A DNA stretch of 64,000 bases from Clostridiales bacterium (GTDB lineage: Bacteria; Bacillota; Clostridia; Oscillospirales; CAG-272). The DNA is taken from the NCBI GenBank assembly GCA_022793655.1, contig JAAWDG010000014.1, forward strand, positions 98,636 through 162,635, written 5' to 3'. Made by a program: the position numbers and the translations under genes. Position 1 is the stretch's first letter. Every line of letters begins with the position of its first letter. Of the stretch, positions 1 through 8,608 are shown piece by piece. Under the pieces are notes generated by a model. The model did not search any database. It saw only the letters and a program-made list of their open reading frames with translations, and had not been told where the DNA came from.

Positions 1-146
1 CGTTTGCCAAAAATGCCGCTTCTTGCAAAGTGCTTGAAAAAGCGGGCTTTGTCTTGGAGGGTACCCTGCGAAAAAATGTAGTCAAAAACGGGAGCGTGCT
101 GGATACAAGGATGTATTCTTTGCTAAGAACAGACAGAGAGTCGTAG
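1..146 (+). CDS. GNAT-family N-acetyltransferase, C-terminal fragment
   Basis: The window opens inside a gene. Read from base 3 it gives 47 residues before the TAG at 144-146. The stretch KVLEKAGFVLEGTLRKN followed by a short basic linker and MYSLLRTD is the usual end of RimJ/RimL-type GNAT acetyltransferases, where the alanine/serine-rich helix and KAGF..EG.LR motif line the acetyl-CoA site. These enzymes transfer acetyl from acetyl-CoA to an amine, often a protein N-terminus or an antibiotic. The substrate cannot be told from this fragment. No terminator is obvious directly after the stop. Confidence 0.8.
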   Translation, partial: FAKNAASCKVLEKAGFVLEGTLRKNVVKNGSVLDTRMYSLLRTDRES

Positions 147-241
147 CAAAGCGAAGCGCCAAACATCGGCAACCTTACAAAATGGTAAGAATGGGGAGCA
201 AAGTGTAAGCTATTTCGATAGTTTTGCATTTTGCTTTTTAG

Positions 242-330
242 TATAATACAAGAAAGCTTACAGCTATCTTGAAAAGTTTACCGTTTTTTGTTAAGCAAAA
301 TTCCGGCAGGGACAGAATCGTTAAACTTTC
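242..330 (+). repeat. Structured leader repeat, copy A (before BceA-like ATPase)
   Basis: The -10 TATAAT (242-247) is followed by a 9-bp hairpin with one mismatch (249-257 with 263-271). Next comes AAAGTTTACCG (273-283), which pairs 10 of 11 with CGTTAAACTTT (319-329). The enclosed interval holds a small TTTTG/CAAAA hairpin (286-300) and TTCCGGC agg GACAGAA (301-317). The segment ATTCCGGC...AGAA.CG..AAACTTTCAG is almost the same as in copy C on the other side of the window. No good -35 is seen. A wider 10-bp inverted repeat (212-221 with 342-351) encloses the element. Confidence 0.6.
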
Positions 331-382
331 AGCGAAGCAACCTATCGAAATCTTTTTGGTGGTGAAAATGGTTAAGCACACG

Positions 383-400
383 GTTTGCAAAGTTTGCAAA
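383..400 (+). promoter_or_regulatory. Tandem 9-bp palindromic repeat before BceA-like gene
   Basis: GTTTGCAAA occurs twice head to tail, and each copy contains the palindrome TTTGCAAA. The pair lies 33 bases before the ATPase start, so it could be an operator or an RNA structure sequestering the ribosome site. No regulator gene is visible nearby to assign it to. Confidence 0.35.
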
Positions 401-432
401 CGGCAGCATACGAAAGAAAGGATGTTTGGCCT

Positions 433-1197
433 ATGGCAATCTTGGAAGTAAGAGATGTAAAGAAAATTTATACCACCCGTTTTGGGGGCGATAAGGTGCA
501 GGCCCTGCGCCGGGTTACCTTTGAGGTGGAAAAGGGCGAGTATGTGGCGATCATGGGTGAGTCAGGTTCGGGAAAAACAACCCTGCTCAACATTTTGGCC
601 GCTTTAGATAAGCCCACCAGCGGCGAGGTGATCTTAGACGGCAGGAGCCTTGGCAAAATTAAAGAGTCTGAAATGTCGGTTTTCCGGCGGGAGAATTTGG
701 GTTTTGTTTTTCAGGAATTTAATTTGTTGGATACTTTTACCTTAGAAGATAATATTTATCTGCCGCTTGTCTTGGCCGGTGAAAAGTATTTAGCTATGAG
801 GGAGCGCCTAAATCCGATTGCTGAAAAATTAGGTCTTACCGCTCTGTTAAAAAAATATCCCTATGAGGTCTCGGGCGGTCAAAAACAGCGGGCCGCTGTG
901 GCCCGGGCCATTATATCAAACCCCAATTTGATTTTGGCCGATGAACCGACCGGCGCCCTGGATTCAAAATCGACCGATGAACTTCTTCGGTTGTTTGAAA
1001 AAATCAACCAAGAGGGACAGACGATCGTTATGGTCACTCACTCGACCAAAGCGGCCAGCCATGCCGGCCGAGTTTTGTTTATTAAAGATGGCGAAGTGTT
1101 CCATCAAATCTATCGGGGTCAGGCGACAGAGGAAGAGATGTATCAGAAAATTTCAGATACGCTAACCCTGCTTGCAACAGGCGGTGATCGCGCATGA
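433..1197 (+). CDS. ABC transporter ATP-binding protein, BceA-like
   Basis: A 254-residue ATPase of the MacB/BceA group. Walker A is GESGSGKTT, the signature is VSGGQ and Walker B is LILADEPTGALD, followed by the H-loop VTHS. The tracked ORF starts at 385, but the ATG at 433 begins the usual MAILEV family N-terminus and has AGAAAGGA upstream, so I chose it. The stop overlaps the next start (ATGA), so the permease is translationally coupled. Such pairs power FtsX-type permeases that sense or remove cell-wall-active peptide antibiotics, usually beside a two-component system. None is in the window. The gene sits behind structured leader copy A. Confidence 0.9.
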   Translation: MAILEVRDVKKIYTTRFGGDKVQALRRVTFEVEKGEYVAIMGESGSGKTTLLNILAALDKPTSGEVILDGRSLGKIKESEMSVFRRENLGFVFQEFNLLDTFTLEDNIYLPLVLAGEKYLAMRERLNPIAEKLGLTALLKKYPYEVSGGQKQRAAVARAIISNPNLILADEPTGALDSKSTDELLRLFEKINQEGQTIVMVTHSTKAASHAGRVLFIKDGEVFHQIYRGQATEEEMYQKISDTLTLLATGGDRA

Positions 1198-3230
1198 AAC
1201 GTGGCTTTTATCCAAAACTCGCCTTTTCGGGCATAGCGAAAAATAAGAAAATCTATGTGCCGTATCTGCTTACCTGTATCGGCATGGTGATGATGTATTA
1301 TATCATTTGCTTTTTGAGCACCAACGAAAATGTGGCCGGGGTGCGCGGCGGCGATATGATGCAGATGATTTTGTCCTTGGGCATCGGCGTTATTGGCGTT
1401 TTTGCGGCGGTTTTTCTGTTCTATACGAATTCATTTTTGATGCGTAACCGCAAAAAAGAATTTGGTCTTTATAATATTTTGGGCATGGGCAAGTGGAATA
1501 TCATGCGCATGCTGATTTGGGAAAGTCTTATTTTATGGGCTATTTCTATTGTGGGGGGCCTTGCCTTGGGTATTCTGTTTTCAAAGGCGGCCGAGCTGAT
1601 TATGGTGCGCACATTGGGCGCCAAGGCGACCTTTACATTTTCCATAGGCGCTGACGCAGTGGTATCCTCGATTTTCGTATTTGCGGCCATCTTCTTTGTC
1701 ATTTTACTGCGCGCTGTCTGGCAGATTCATTTATCCAAACCTGTGGAGCTGCTTAAAGGAGACCAAGTGGGCGAAAAACCGCCTAAAGCAAATTTTGTGC
1801 TTGCTTTTCTTGGCATAGCTGTGCTGGCTGGCGCCTATTATTTGGCGCTGACCATACAAAACGCGGTAGATGCCCTGACCCTATTTTTTGTGGCGGTGAT
1901 TATGGTCATTATCGCTACCTATATCCTGTTTATTGCAGGTTCGGTGGTGTTTTGCCGACTGCTGCAAAAAAACAAGAAATATTACTATAAAACCAATCAT
2001 TTTATCTCGGTTTCTTCCATGACATACCGGATGAAACGCAATGGGGCGGGGCTTGCTTCGATTTGTATTTTATCAACTATGGTGCTTGTCATGCTCTCCT
2101 CTACTTCGTGCCTGTGGGTGGGCAGTGAAGATAGTCTGGGGCGGCGGTATCCGCGCGATATTATCATCAATACCCAAACCATCGACGAAAGTGCGCTTAG
2201 CGTGGTAGACGAAGTGGTGGAGCAGACGCTGGCAGAGCAAGGTCTTGCCAAAGAAAACGTTTTGCGGTATCGTTATTTGAATCTGACCGGGTTTATGGCA
2301 GATGACAGCGTCGTGTTCGACCAAGATAAGATAGAGCGTTTTTCGATTGCCGATTCAGGCCGTATCAGACAGATTATTTTTGTGCCCATTGAAGATTATA
2401 ATCGCATGCTTGGTGACAACATATCTTTAAAAGAAGATGAAGTTATGCTTTACCACGCTTCCGACAATGAGCAATATACGTATAGCTATTTAGAGCTTGA
2501 AGGGTTAGGCCCTATGAGGGTGGCCGGAAGCGTGACGTATTTTGTCGAGAATGGTACCTCAGCTGCTATGGTGGTACCGTCCATTTATGTGTTTGTGAAA
2601 GATGTGTCGATCATTGAACATATGTATGCGTATCAGCAGGAACTTTTTGGTGAGTTCCAGTCTTTTACGCATGATTATTATGGTTTTGATCTAAGTACTG
2701 ATGACGAGGCAAAACTGCAGCTCGAAGAAACGCTGCGCGCCGCCCTTCGTGAAATCGGTATACAAAATAAGAACGCGCCTTCTATTCGTATTGAAGGCTT
2801 GGTTTCAGAGAGAGGGTCTTTTTACGCCTTAAACGCGGGCATCTTTTTCTTAGGCATCCTGCTTGGGATTGTCTTTATCGCCGGCGCGGTTTTAATTATG
2901 TATTACAAGCAGGTCACCGAAGGCTATGAGGACAAAGATAAATTTGAGATATTAAAAAAGGTAGGTATGCGGCGGGGAGAAATCAAAAAGAGTATCAATT
3001 CACAGGTGCTTACGGTCTTTTTCATGCCGCTCATTGCCGCGGGCATTCACACGGCGTTTGCTTTTCCGTTAGTGCGCCAGCTGCTCATGCTGTTTCAACT
3101 TTATAATACCAAACTGTTTTTGTTTGTGACCTTGGCTTCTTTCATCCTCTTTGCCGTGTTCTATACTATTGTCTATTTGCTGACGTCCAAGGTGTATTAC
3201 AGTATTGTGTCGGGCAGCAAAAAGGAGTAA
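1194..3230 (+). CDS. ABC transporter permease, BceB/FtsX-like
   Basis: A 678-residue membrane protein with about ten hydrophobic segments. There is an FtsX-type block near residues 55-160 (containing RNRKKEFGLYNILGMGK), more membrane helices to about 290, a large extracellular domain of roughly 200 residues, and a last helix group from about 545 containing FEILKKVGMRRGEI. This is the layout of BceB-family permeases, whose extracellular domain binds the peptide-lipid target. It overlaps the ATPase gene by four bases. The substrate is unknown; cell-wall antibiotic resistance or sensing is inferred from family and arrangement only. Confidence 0.85.
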   Translation: MKRGFYPKLAFSGIAKNKKIYVPYLLTCIGMVMMYYIICFLSTNENVAGVRGGDMMQMILSLGIGVIGVFAAVFLFYTNSFLMRNRKKEFGLYNILGMGKWNIMRMLIWESLILWAISIVGGLALGILFSKAAELIMVRTLGAKATFTFSIGADAVVSSIFVFAAIFFVILLRAVWQIHLSKPVELLKGDQVGEKPPKANFVLAFLGIAVLAGAYYLALTIQNAVDALTLFFVAVIMVIIATYILFIAGSVVFCRLLQKNKKYYYKTNHFISVSSMTYRMKRNGAGLASICILSTMVLVMLSSTSCLWVGSEDSLGRRYPRDIIINTQTIDESALSVVDEVVEQTLAEQGLAKENVLRYRYLNLTGFMADDSVVFDQDKIERFSIADSGRIRQIIFVPIEDYNRMLGDNISLKEDEVMLYHASDNEQYTYSYLELEGLGPMRVAGSVTYFVENGTSAAMVVPSIYVFVKDVSIIEHMYAYQQELFGEFQSFTHDYYGFDLSTDDEAKLQLEETLRAALREIGIQNKNAPSIRIEGLVSERGSFYALNAGIFFLGILLGIVFIAGAVLIMYYKQVTEGYEDKDKFEILKKVGMRRGEIKKSINSQVLTVFFMPLIAAGIHTAFAFPLVRQLLMLFQLYNTKLFLFVTLASFILFAVFYTIVYLLTSKVYYSIVSGSKKE

Positions 3231-3239
3231 AATGTAAAG

Positions 3240-3319
3240 TGACATAATTGTCATTTGCCTGTCATGTGAAAGTCACCTGGGCGTGATATAATAAAAGCAA
3301 GTTAAAAGCTTGCTTTTAT
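3240..3319 (+). promoter_or_regulatory. OmpR/PhoB-like direct repeats, extended -10 and start-site hairpin
   Basis: The palindrome TGACATAATTGTCA (3240-3253) runs into GTCAT/GTCAT/GTCAC at 3250, 3261 and 3272, an exact 11-base spacing typical of sites bound by OmpR/PhoB-family response regulators. An extended -10, TGATATAAT, follows at 3284-3292. The -35 position (ATGTGA) is poor and lies in the repeats, as expected for an activated promoter. AAAAGCAAG (3293-3301) pairs with CTTGCTTTT (3309-3317) right after the -10, followed by a T-rich run. It could stop read-through from the upstream operon or form a 5-prime hairpin. Confidence 0.6.
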
Positions 3320-3352
3320 TTTTTGCATAGAGAGATCAGGGAGGAATCAAGC

Positions 3353-4036
3353 GTGGAAATGATCAGGGTGGAAAATTTATTTAAAGTGTATGGCAGAGGC
3401 GAAAACGAGGTGCATGCCTTAGATGGGATTTCGTTTTCAGTAGAAAAAGGCGAGTTTGTGTCGATTATCGGGCCGTCTGGTTCGGGCAAGTCGACCCTGC
3501 TTCATATTTTAGGCGGGGTTGACCGACCGACCTCCGGTCATGTCTATATTAACGGGCAGGATGTCTATGCGCAGGACGATGACCATTTGGCCGTGTTCCG
3601 CCGGCGTGAGGTAGGGCTGATTTATCAGTTCTATAACCTGATTCCAGTTTTGAATGTGACAGAGAATATTACACTGCCGGTGCTGATTGACGGGCGCAAA
3701 GTGAACGAAGAGCGTTTAGAAGAACTTTTAAATATTCTGCGCTTAAAGGGCAGAGAGGAGCATTTGCCAAATCAGCTTTCGGGCGGTCAGCAGCAGCGAG
3801 TTTCCATCGGCCGGGCGCTGATGAACGCGCCCGCCGTCGTTTTGGCTGATGAACCGACCGGTAACTTGGATTCAAAAAATAGTCAAGAGATTGTTGAACT
3901 GTTAAAAGCGTCGAACAAAAAATATGAGCAGACATTGATTGTCATTACACACGATGAAAATATCGCGCTGCAAGCCGACCGGGTTATTGCCTTAGAAGAT
4001 GGCAAAATTGTTCGTGACGAGGTGACCTTCTCATGA
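3353..4036 (+). CDS. ABC transporter ATP-binding protein, MacB/LolD-like
   Basis: A 227-residue ATPase with Walker A GPSGSGKST, signature LSGGQ, Walker B VVLADEPTGNLD and H-loop ITHDE. The ORF track starts at 3323, but GTG 3353 has AGGGAGGA eight bases upstream and gives the family-like N-terminus VEMIRVENL, so GTG is the likely start. It overlaps the next permease gene by four bases (ATGA). The pair has its own promoter with response-regulator-like repeats, so it is probably induced separately from the first ABC pair. MacB-type systems act by mechanotransmission rather than transport through the membrane helices. The cargo is unknown. Confidence 0.9.
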   Translation: MEMIRVENLFKVYGRGENEVHALDGISFSVEKGEFVSIIGPSGSGKSTLLHILGGVDRPTSGHVYINGQDVYAQDDDHLAVFRRREVGLIYQFYNLIPVLNVTENITLPVLIDGRKVNEERLEELLNILRLKGREEHLPNQLSGGQQQRVSIGRALMNAPAVVLADEPTGNLDSKNSQEIVELLKASNKKYEQTLIVITHDENIALQADRVIALEDGKIVRDEVTFS

Positions 4037-6717
4037 ATGTGCTTAGCAAAGTGACCCTTAGCACCATGAAAAAGAATCGCACCCGCACCGTCGTGACGAT
4101 TATTGGTGTGATCATTTCAGCGGCTATGTTTACCGCGATTCTTTCTCTTTGCACTAGTATTCTATTTTTCATGGAGAGAAGTTATATCTATAAATGCGGC
4201 GATTACCATTTTTCGGCTTTGCAGACAGAGGGTGCGTTTGCCGAAAAGCTAATGGCCGATAAACGGGTGGCCTCGGCCGGTTCGCTGCGTTATATTGGCT
4301 ATGCCAAGTCAGAAAGCCAAAATGAGAGCAAGCCGTATGTGTATGTTTCGGCTTATGATCAGGCTTTTATTGATTCCATGCCGGTGCACCTGACCGAAGG
4401 CTCGCTGCCGGCGAATGATACGGAAATTTTGGTGCCGGCGCACTTGGCGATAAACGGCAAGGTGCATTATCAGATTGGCGACACCCTTGAACTTGCTTTA
4501 GGCGATCGTACCTGGGCGGAGGGCCGGTTTTATCAAAAGACTCCTTATGGTGAGGAAGAAGAAACCTTTGTGCCGCGTGAAACGGTGCGCTATACCGTTT
4601 GCGGCTTCTATGAGCGTCCTGATTTTGAGAGCTATTATGCGCCGGGCTATACCCTGCTGACAAAACAAGAGAGCACGAAAGAGGATACAGGCGTTTATGA
4701 TTTGTATTTTCATATGAAAAATCCCAAAAAAGATATGGATGCCTTTATCTCCGAGTATGGTCTTGAGCAAGTGGATTTTAACTGGAATCGGCTCATGTTT
4801 TACGGCATGTCCCTTTATGCCAATTTTGGCAGCGTGATCTATGGCTTGGCCGGCATCTTTATCTTTTTAATCTTATTAGGTTCGGTTTCCATGATTTACA
4901 GCGCGTTCTCGATCTCCATCGGAGAGAGAACCAAGCAGTTTGGCCTGTTATCGTCGGTGGGCGCTACCAAAAAGCAGATTCGCAAAATGGTTCGTTTTGA
5001 AGCGCTCACAGTCAGTGCCGCCGGGATTCCGGCCGGTGTGCTGGTCGGCATTTTTGGCATGGGGGTCACTCTTCATTTTGTTGGCGATAAGTTCCGGCAT
5101 TTAATGGCCTCGCCGTTTCGGGTATCGCTGCATCTTTCGCCGGTTGTTTTGGCGATCGGGGCGGCCATTGCGTTTGTCACGGTGATGATTTCGGTTTTCA
5201 TTCCGGCAAAAAGGGCGTCGTCGGTCAGCGCGATTGAAGCCATTCGGCAAAATCAGGACATTGCGAAAAAAGGCCGCCCTGTCAAAACATCCCGATTGGT
5301 TTATAAAATGTTTGGGTTAGAGGGCCTCTTGGCGAAAAAATATTTTAAACGGGCCAGACGCAAATACAGAACAACGGTCGTATCCCTTGTGATGAGCGTG
5401 GTTTTGTTTATTTCTTCCAGCGTGTTCTGTATGTATTTGAGAGAGTCAGTGCAGGTGGGCTTATATACCGCCAATTATGACGTGGGCTATATGGGCCTTG
5501 ATACCGACACCGATATCGACGGCTTGGTTTCCACGCTTGCTGTGCAGCCGGGTGTGCAGGCGGTGGCCTGCAGCACGATGGATCAGCGAGAAGCAAGTTT
5601 CGACGAATCGACGTTAGACCCTTCCTATAAACAATATTTTGAAGATGTAGAAGGGAGCGGCAGAGAACTCTCCCAGGACGCCATCTTCTATTATTTGGAT
5701 AAACAATCATACGAGGCATTGATTCGGAACAATGGGTTGGATGAAAAAACCTATCTTAGTACCGAAAATCCACCGGCTGTGTTACTAAACCGGAGCAGCT
5801 TTACGGCCGAGTACTATATTGATGGCAAGCTTCGCCGCATGAGTTATGACCTTAAATTCATGAAAGATGGTGTAAGTGAGCTTCGTGTTGTCAAACCGGC
5901 TGCCCCGCGCGAAGGGTATTATAGCATGCTGCATACCGAGCAAACAAACGCCGGCAGAGAAACGGTCTATTATTATATCAAAAACGAGGAAAGGCCCGTA
6001 TTTGATGAAAATAATGTCGTGCAAAATGGCATTCGAGTGCCGGCCGAGTATGAGAGCGTTTCGCTTGGCGACCGCATCGAAACCGCACCGCTTGGTATTC
6101 CGAATGTATCTAATCGGCCGGTGCTTATCTATCCCTATAGCGCGTGGAACAGTCAGGAGCTTCCCATTGGCCAGATTTATCTGAAAACCAGCGACTATCC
6201 CGTGATGATGGATAGCATAAAGAGTGCCTTAAAACAGCAGGGATTTTCCGATTCTGAGGGCAGCTTTGATGACCGCATTGCCGATGACAAAGAAAATAAA
6301 GACCTGATTACGCTGATTAACGTATTAGCTTACGGTTTTATTATTCTGATTTCACTCATGGCCGCCGCCAATGTGTTTAATACGGTTTCTACGAATATTG
6401 CTCTGCGCCGGCGTGATTTTGCCATGATTCGTTCGGTGGGCCTTACCGGCCGCGGCTTGCATCGCATGATGAATTATGAGTGCATTTTGTATGGTACGCG
6501 CGCCTTATTCTTTGGCTTGCCTTTGTCGGTGCTTATGTCGTATTTAACCTATCGTGTGGTGAGACAAGGCGCTTATTTGATTTTCCGCATTCCAGCCTCG
6601 GCCGTTGTCATTGCGGTGTGCAGTGTGTTTGCCGTTGTCTTTGCCACCATGCTGTATGCGATGCAGAAAATCAAGAAAGACAATCTAATGGACGCGCTAA
6701 AGAACGAGAACTTGTAA
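4033..6717 (+). CDS. ABC transporter permease with two FtsX domains
   Basis: An 894-residue membrane protein. The N-terminal helix (about 15-40) is followed by an extracellular domain, then a three-helix FtsX block near 270-395 containing FGLLSSVGATKKQI. A second helix opens a second extracellular domain (about 435-750), and a last FtsX block follows near 760-885 with FAMIRSVGLTGRG. The duplicated FtsX domain with large ectodomains is typical of Gram-positive MacB-like permeases for lipoproteins, peptides or envelope stress. It is coupled to the upstream ATPase by the ATGA overlap. A strong terminator follows. Confidence 0.87.
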   Translation: MNVLSKVTLSTMKKNRTRTVVTIIGVIISAAMFTAILSLCTSILFFMERSYIYKCGDYHFSALQTEGAFAEKLMADKRVASAGSLRYIGYAKSESQNESKPYVYVSAYDQAFIDSMPVHLTEGSLPANDTEILVPAHLAINGKVHYQIGDTLELALGDRTWAEGRFYQKTPYGEEEETFVPRETVRYTVCGFYERPDFESYYAPGYTLLTKQESTKEDTGVYDLYFHMKNPKKDMDAFISEYGLEQVDFNWNRLMFYGMSLYANFGSVIYGLAGIFIFLILLGSVSMIYSAFSISIGERTKQFGLLSSVGATKKQIRKMVRFEALTVSAAGIPAGVLVGIFGMGVTLHFVGDKFRHLMASPFRVSLHLSPVVLAIGAAIAFVTVMISVFIPAKRASSVSAIEAIRQNQDIAKKGRPVKTSRLVYKMFGLEGLLAKKYFKRARRKYRTTVVSLVMSVVLFISSSVFCMYLRESVQVGLYTANYDVGYMGLDTDTDIDGLVSTLAVQPGVQAVACSTMDQREASFDESTLDPSYKQYFEDVEGSGRELSQDAIFYYLDKQSYEALIRNNGLDEKTYLSTENPPAVLLNRSSFTAEYYIDGKLRRMSYDLKFMKDGVSELRVVKPAAPREGYYSMLHTEQTNAGRETVYYYIKNEERPVFDENNVVQNGIRVPAEYESVSLGDRIETAPLGIPNVSNRPVLIYPYSAWNSQELPIGQIYLKTSDYPVMMDSIKSALKQQGFSDSEGSFDDRIADDKENKDLITLINVLAYGFIILISLMAAANVFNTVSTNIALRRRDFAMIRSVGLTGRGLHRMMNYECILYGTRALFFGLPLSVLMSYLTYRVVRQGAYLIFRIPASAVVIAVCSVFAVVFATMLYAMQKIKKDNLMDALKNENL

Positions 6718-6768
6718 ATAAGCCTTTACTAAACTCATAGGCTCTAAAACATAAATGCTGCGATAAAT

Positions 6769-6812
6769 AAAAGACGGTCGGCTGTGTTTTTTCAGCCGGC
6801 TGCTTTTTATTT
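6769..6812 (+). terminator. Rho-independent terminator after ABC operon
   Basis: A GC-rich inverted repeat (GTCGGCTG / CAGCCGGC, extended by AAAAG/CTTTT) with a T-rich loop and a T-rich tail. It ends the transcript of the second ABC pair. Confidence 0.85.
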
Positions 6813-6834
6813 TTATGATTCATAGTTTTTTTGA

Positions 6835-6863
6835 TTGAATTCCCGTTTTATTTATGTTACACT
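6835..6863 (+). promoter_or_regulatory. Promoter of glycosyltransferase operon
   Basis: TTGAAT, a 17-base spacer and TACACT with an upstream TG (extended -10). It lies 41 bases before the glycosyltransferase ATG. Confidence 0.6.
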
Positions 6864-6903
6864 GTATTTGTCCCAGAGTGAATCTAACATTAAAGAGATG
6901 AAT

Positions 6904-7656
6904 ATGAAAAAGTTATCAATTGTTATTCCCATGTATAATGAATCAATGTTAATTGCCGAAACAGTGGCTGCGCTGGTTCAGTATTGCAGCGGCCTTTCTT
7001 GCGAATGGGAACTCATTTTTTCAGATGACGGCAGTGTCGATGGCTGCGCTGAACCCATCAGGCAAGCTGCTGGGAGAGACGCGCGTATAAAGCTTATTCG
7101 TTCAGAGGTTAATCTTGGAAAAGGGGCCGCTGTGCGAAGAGGTATTTTGGCCTCATTGGGCGATACGGTGCTGTTTACCGATTGTGACCTTGCTTATGGT
7201 ATCGAACAAATGGACGCTCTGCTTTGGTATCATGTAAATAGTGGAGATGATATTACACTTGGCTCGCGTTCGCTGCATGCGGCAGGATACAGCGGCTATT
7301 CTTTGACAAGACGGATGATGTCTCGTGTTTATCGACGGTTTCTTTCCCTTTATACGGGCTGTCCGCTTTTTGATTCGCAAACAGGGTTAAAATGTTTTAA
7401 GGGTGACACGGCCCGAAAGTTGTTTTCTGTTTGCAAGACTGATGGTTTTGCGTTTGATTTAGAGGTGATCTTGCTTGCATGTGCGTTGGGGTTTACATTG
7501 ACCGAATTCCCCGTGAAAGTGCTTCCGCTGCCAAGCGACGCCGTGCGCAAAAGCCGGGTGCGGATCTGGCGGGATGCATGGCATATGCTTGGGGATATCC
7601 ACAAAATGAAAAAAAGGGTAAAAGAAATTGGATATAAAAACGATCAAAGAGTATAA
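6904..7656 (+). CDS. Family 2 glycosyltransferase, dolichyl-phosphate-glucose synthase type
   Basis: A 250-residue GT-A enzyme. It shows SIVIPMYNE at the N-terminus, FSDDGSVDG for the nucleotide site, DCDLAYG as the DXD-type metal motif, and QTGLKCFKGD in the acceptor region. This pattern fits glycosyltransferases that load a sugar onto polyprenyl phosphate (ALG5/DPM-like) from a UDP- or GDP-sugar at the inner membrane face. There are no C-terminal membrane helices, so the enzyme is probably peripheral. I took ATG 6904 because AAAGAG lies about six bases upstream; the tracked start at 6835 is inside the promoter. It overlaps the next gene by 29 bases. Confidence 0.8.
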   Translation: MKKLSIVIPMYNESMLIAETVAALVQYCSGLSCEWELIFSDDGSVDGCAEPIRQAAGRDARIKLIRSEVNLGKGAAVRRGILASLGDTVLFTDCDLAYGIEQMDALLWYHVNSGDDITLGSRSLHAAGYSGYSLTRRMMSRVYRRFLSLYTGCPLFDSQTGLKCFKGDTARKLFSVCKTDGFAFDLEVILLACALGFTLTEFPVKVLPLPSDAVRKSRVRIWRDAWHMLGDIHKMKKRVKEIGYKNDQRV

Positions 7657-8506
7657 CCGCAAGGCGCTGACCCTGTTTAGCGCCTTTTTGAATTTGTGTC
7701 CAGATGAGATGGACGGCGCCGATGTAAAAGAGATTGCGCAAAGCTGTTCAGTATCAGAGGATTATGCATATGCTGTTTTGTTAGCCGCTTTTTGCGGTTT
7801 GGTGGCAGAGGGAAAGGACAAAGTCTTTTTTGACGGCTGGTTTGTCCCTGCTATTCGTAAGAGGGATCCAGACGTATTCTTGCAGGATCCGTATTATCAA
7901 TCGATTTGCGTTCCGGAAATGAAAACCGATCGATGGCAGTTCAAAATGATGGAAATAAAGTCGTACGAGGCATTTGTATGCGGCGATTTAAAGTGTTTGG
8001 CCGATGGCAAAATACAGCCGCAGCTTGGCTTTTTTGAAAAGCCGTTTCGCTATCCCGCTGTTTTAGAGAACGGCAGAGAGTGGATGACCATTACACCGAA
8101 CGAAATTGTTACCATGGCAAAACCCGTGAAAGAAGCGAGCGGACGAGTGTTGACCTTCGGCCTTGGGCTTGGTTATTTTGCCTATATGACCGCCAGAAAG
8201 AGCACGGTTGATTCGGTGACGATTGTGGAAAAAGATCAAGAGGTCATTGATTTATTCGAGCGATTCATTCTGCCGCAGTTTGAAACACCTGAGAAAATCA
8301 AGATTGTTCATGCCGATGCCTTTCAATATGCAAAAGATGAAATGCAAAAGGGGTCTTTTAATTTTGTGTTTACTGATATTTGGCATGATCCGTCAGACGG
8401 CGTGGACGCTTATATGCAAATGAAAAAGTTCGAGACTAAACTGCCAGCCGCGTCGTTTTCTTATTGGATTGAAGAGACGCTAAAATGTTATCTTGCGTCG
8501 CTTTGA
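7628..8506 (+). CDS. Class I SAM-dependent methyltransferase-like protein
   Basis: A 292-residue protein. An N-terminal winged-helix-like part (about 1-65) precedes a Rossmann core with TFGLGLGYFAYM as motif I, VEKD ending strand 2 (cofactor ribose contact) and FTDIWHD as motif IV. The core resembles spermidine synthase/methyltransferase folds. The TTG start at 7628 is supported by AGGG about ten bases upstream and by overlap with the glycosyltransferase, implying coupled expression. The substrate is not recognisable. The arrangement suggests a shared pathway of glycan or lipid modification, but that is inference. Confidence 0.6.
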   Translation: MDIKTIKEYNRKALTLFSAFLNLCPDEMDGADVKEIAQSCSVSEDYAYAVLLAAFCGLVAEGKDKVFFDGWFVPAIRKRDPDVFLQDPYYQSICVPEMKTDRWQFKMMEIKSYEAFVCGDLKCLADGKIQPQLGFFEKPFRYPAVLENGREWMTITPNEIVTMAKPVKEASGRVLTFGLGLGYFAYMTARKSTVDSVTIVEKDQEVIDLFERFILPQFETPEKIKIVHADAFQYAKDEMQKGSFNFVFTDIWHDPSDGVDAYMQMKKFETKLPAASFSYWIEETLKCYLASL

Positions 8507-8556
8507 ATCAGGTAAAAAGGTTTGGCGATGCTGTCATAGAATGTTTCAGAAACAAA

Positions 8557-8608
8557 TTGACATCCGTATCGCTGTATGGTAAAATGAAGCAAATCAAAGA
8601 TTTACTTT
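8557..8608 (+). promoter_or_regulatory. Promoter of murQ operon with start-site hairpin
   Basis: A consensus -35 TTGACA (8557-8562), a 17-base spacer and TAAAAT (8580-8585). Right behind it AAGCAAATC (8587-8595) pairs with GATTTACTT (8599-8607), 8 of 9 positions. This is the same placement and a similar sequence as the first hairpin of the structured leader family, but the three-way junction part is not recognisable here. It leaves an untranslated leader of almost 200 nt before murQ. Confidence 0.75.

Noticed and set aside
269-451. 60-aa ORF with two CxxC-like cysteines before the BceA-like gene
   Set aside because: No ribosome site and it lies across structured leader copy A and the tandem GTTTGCAAA.
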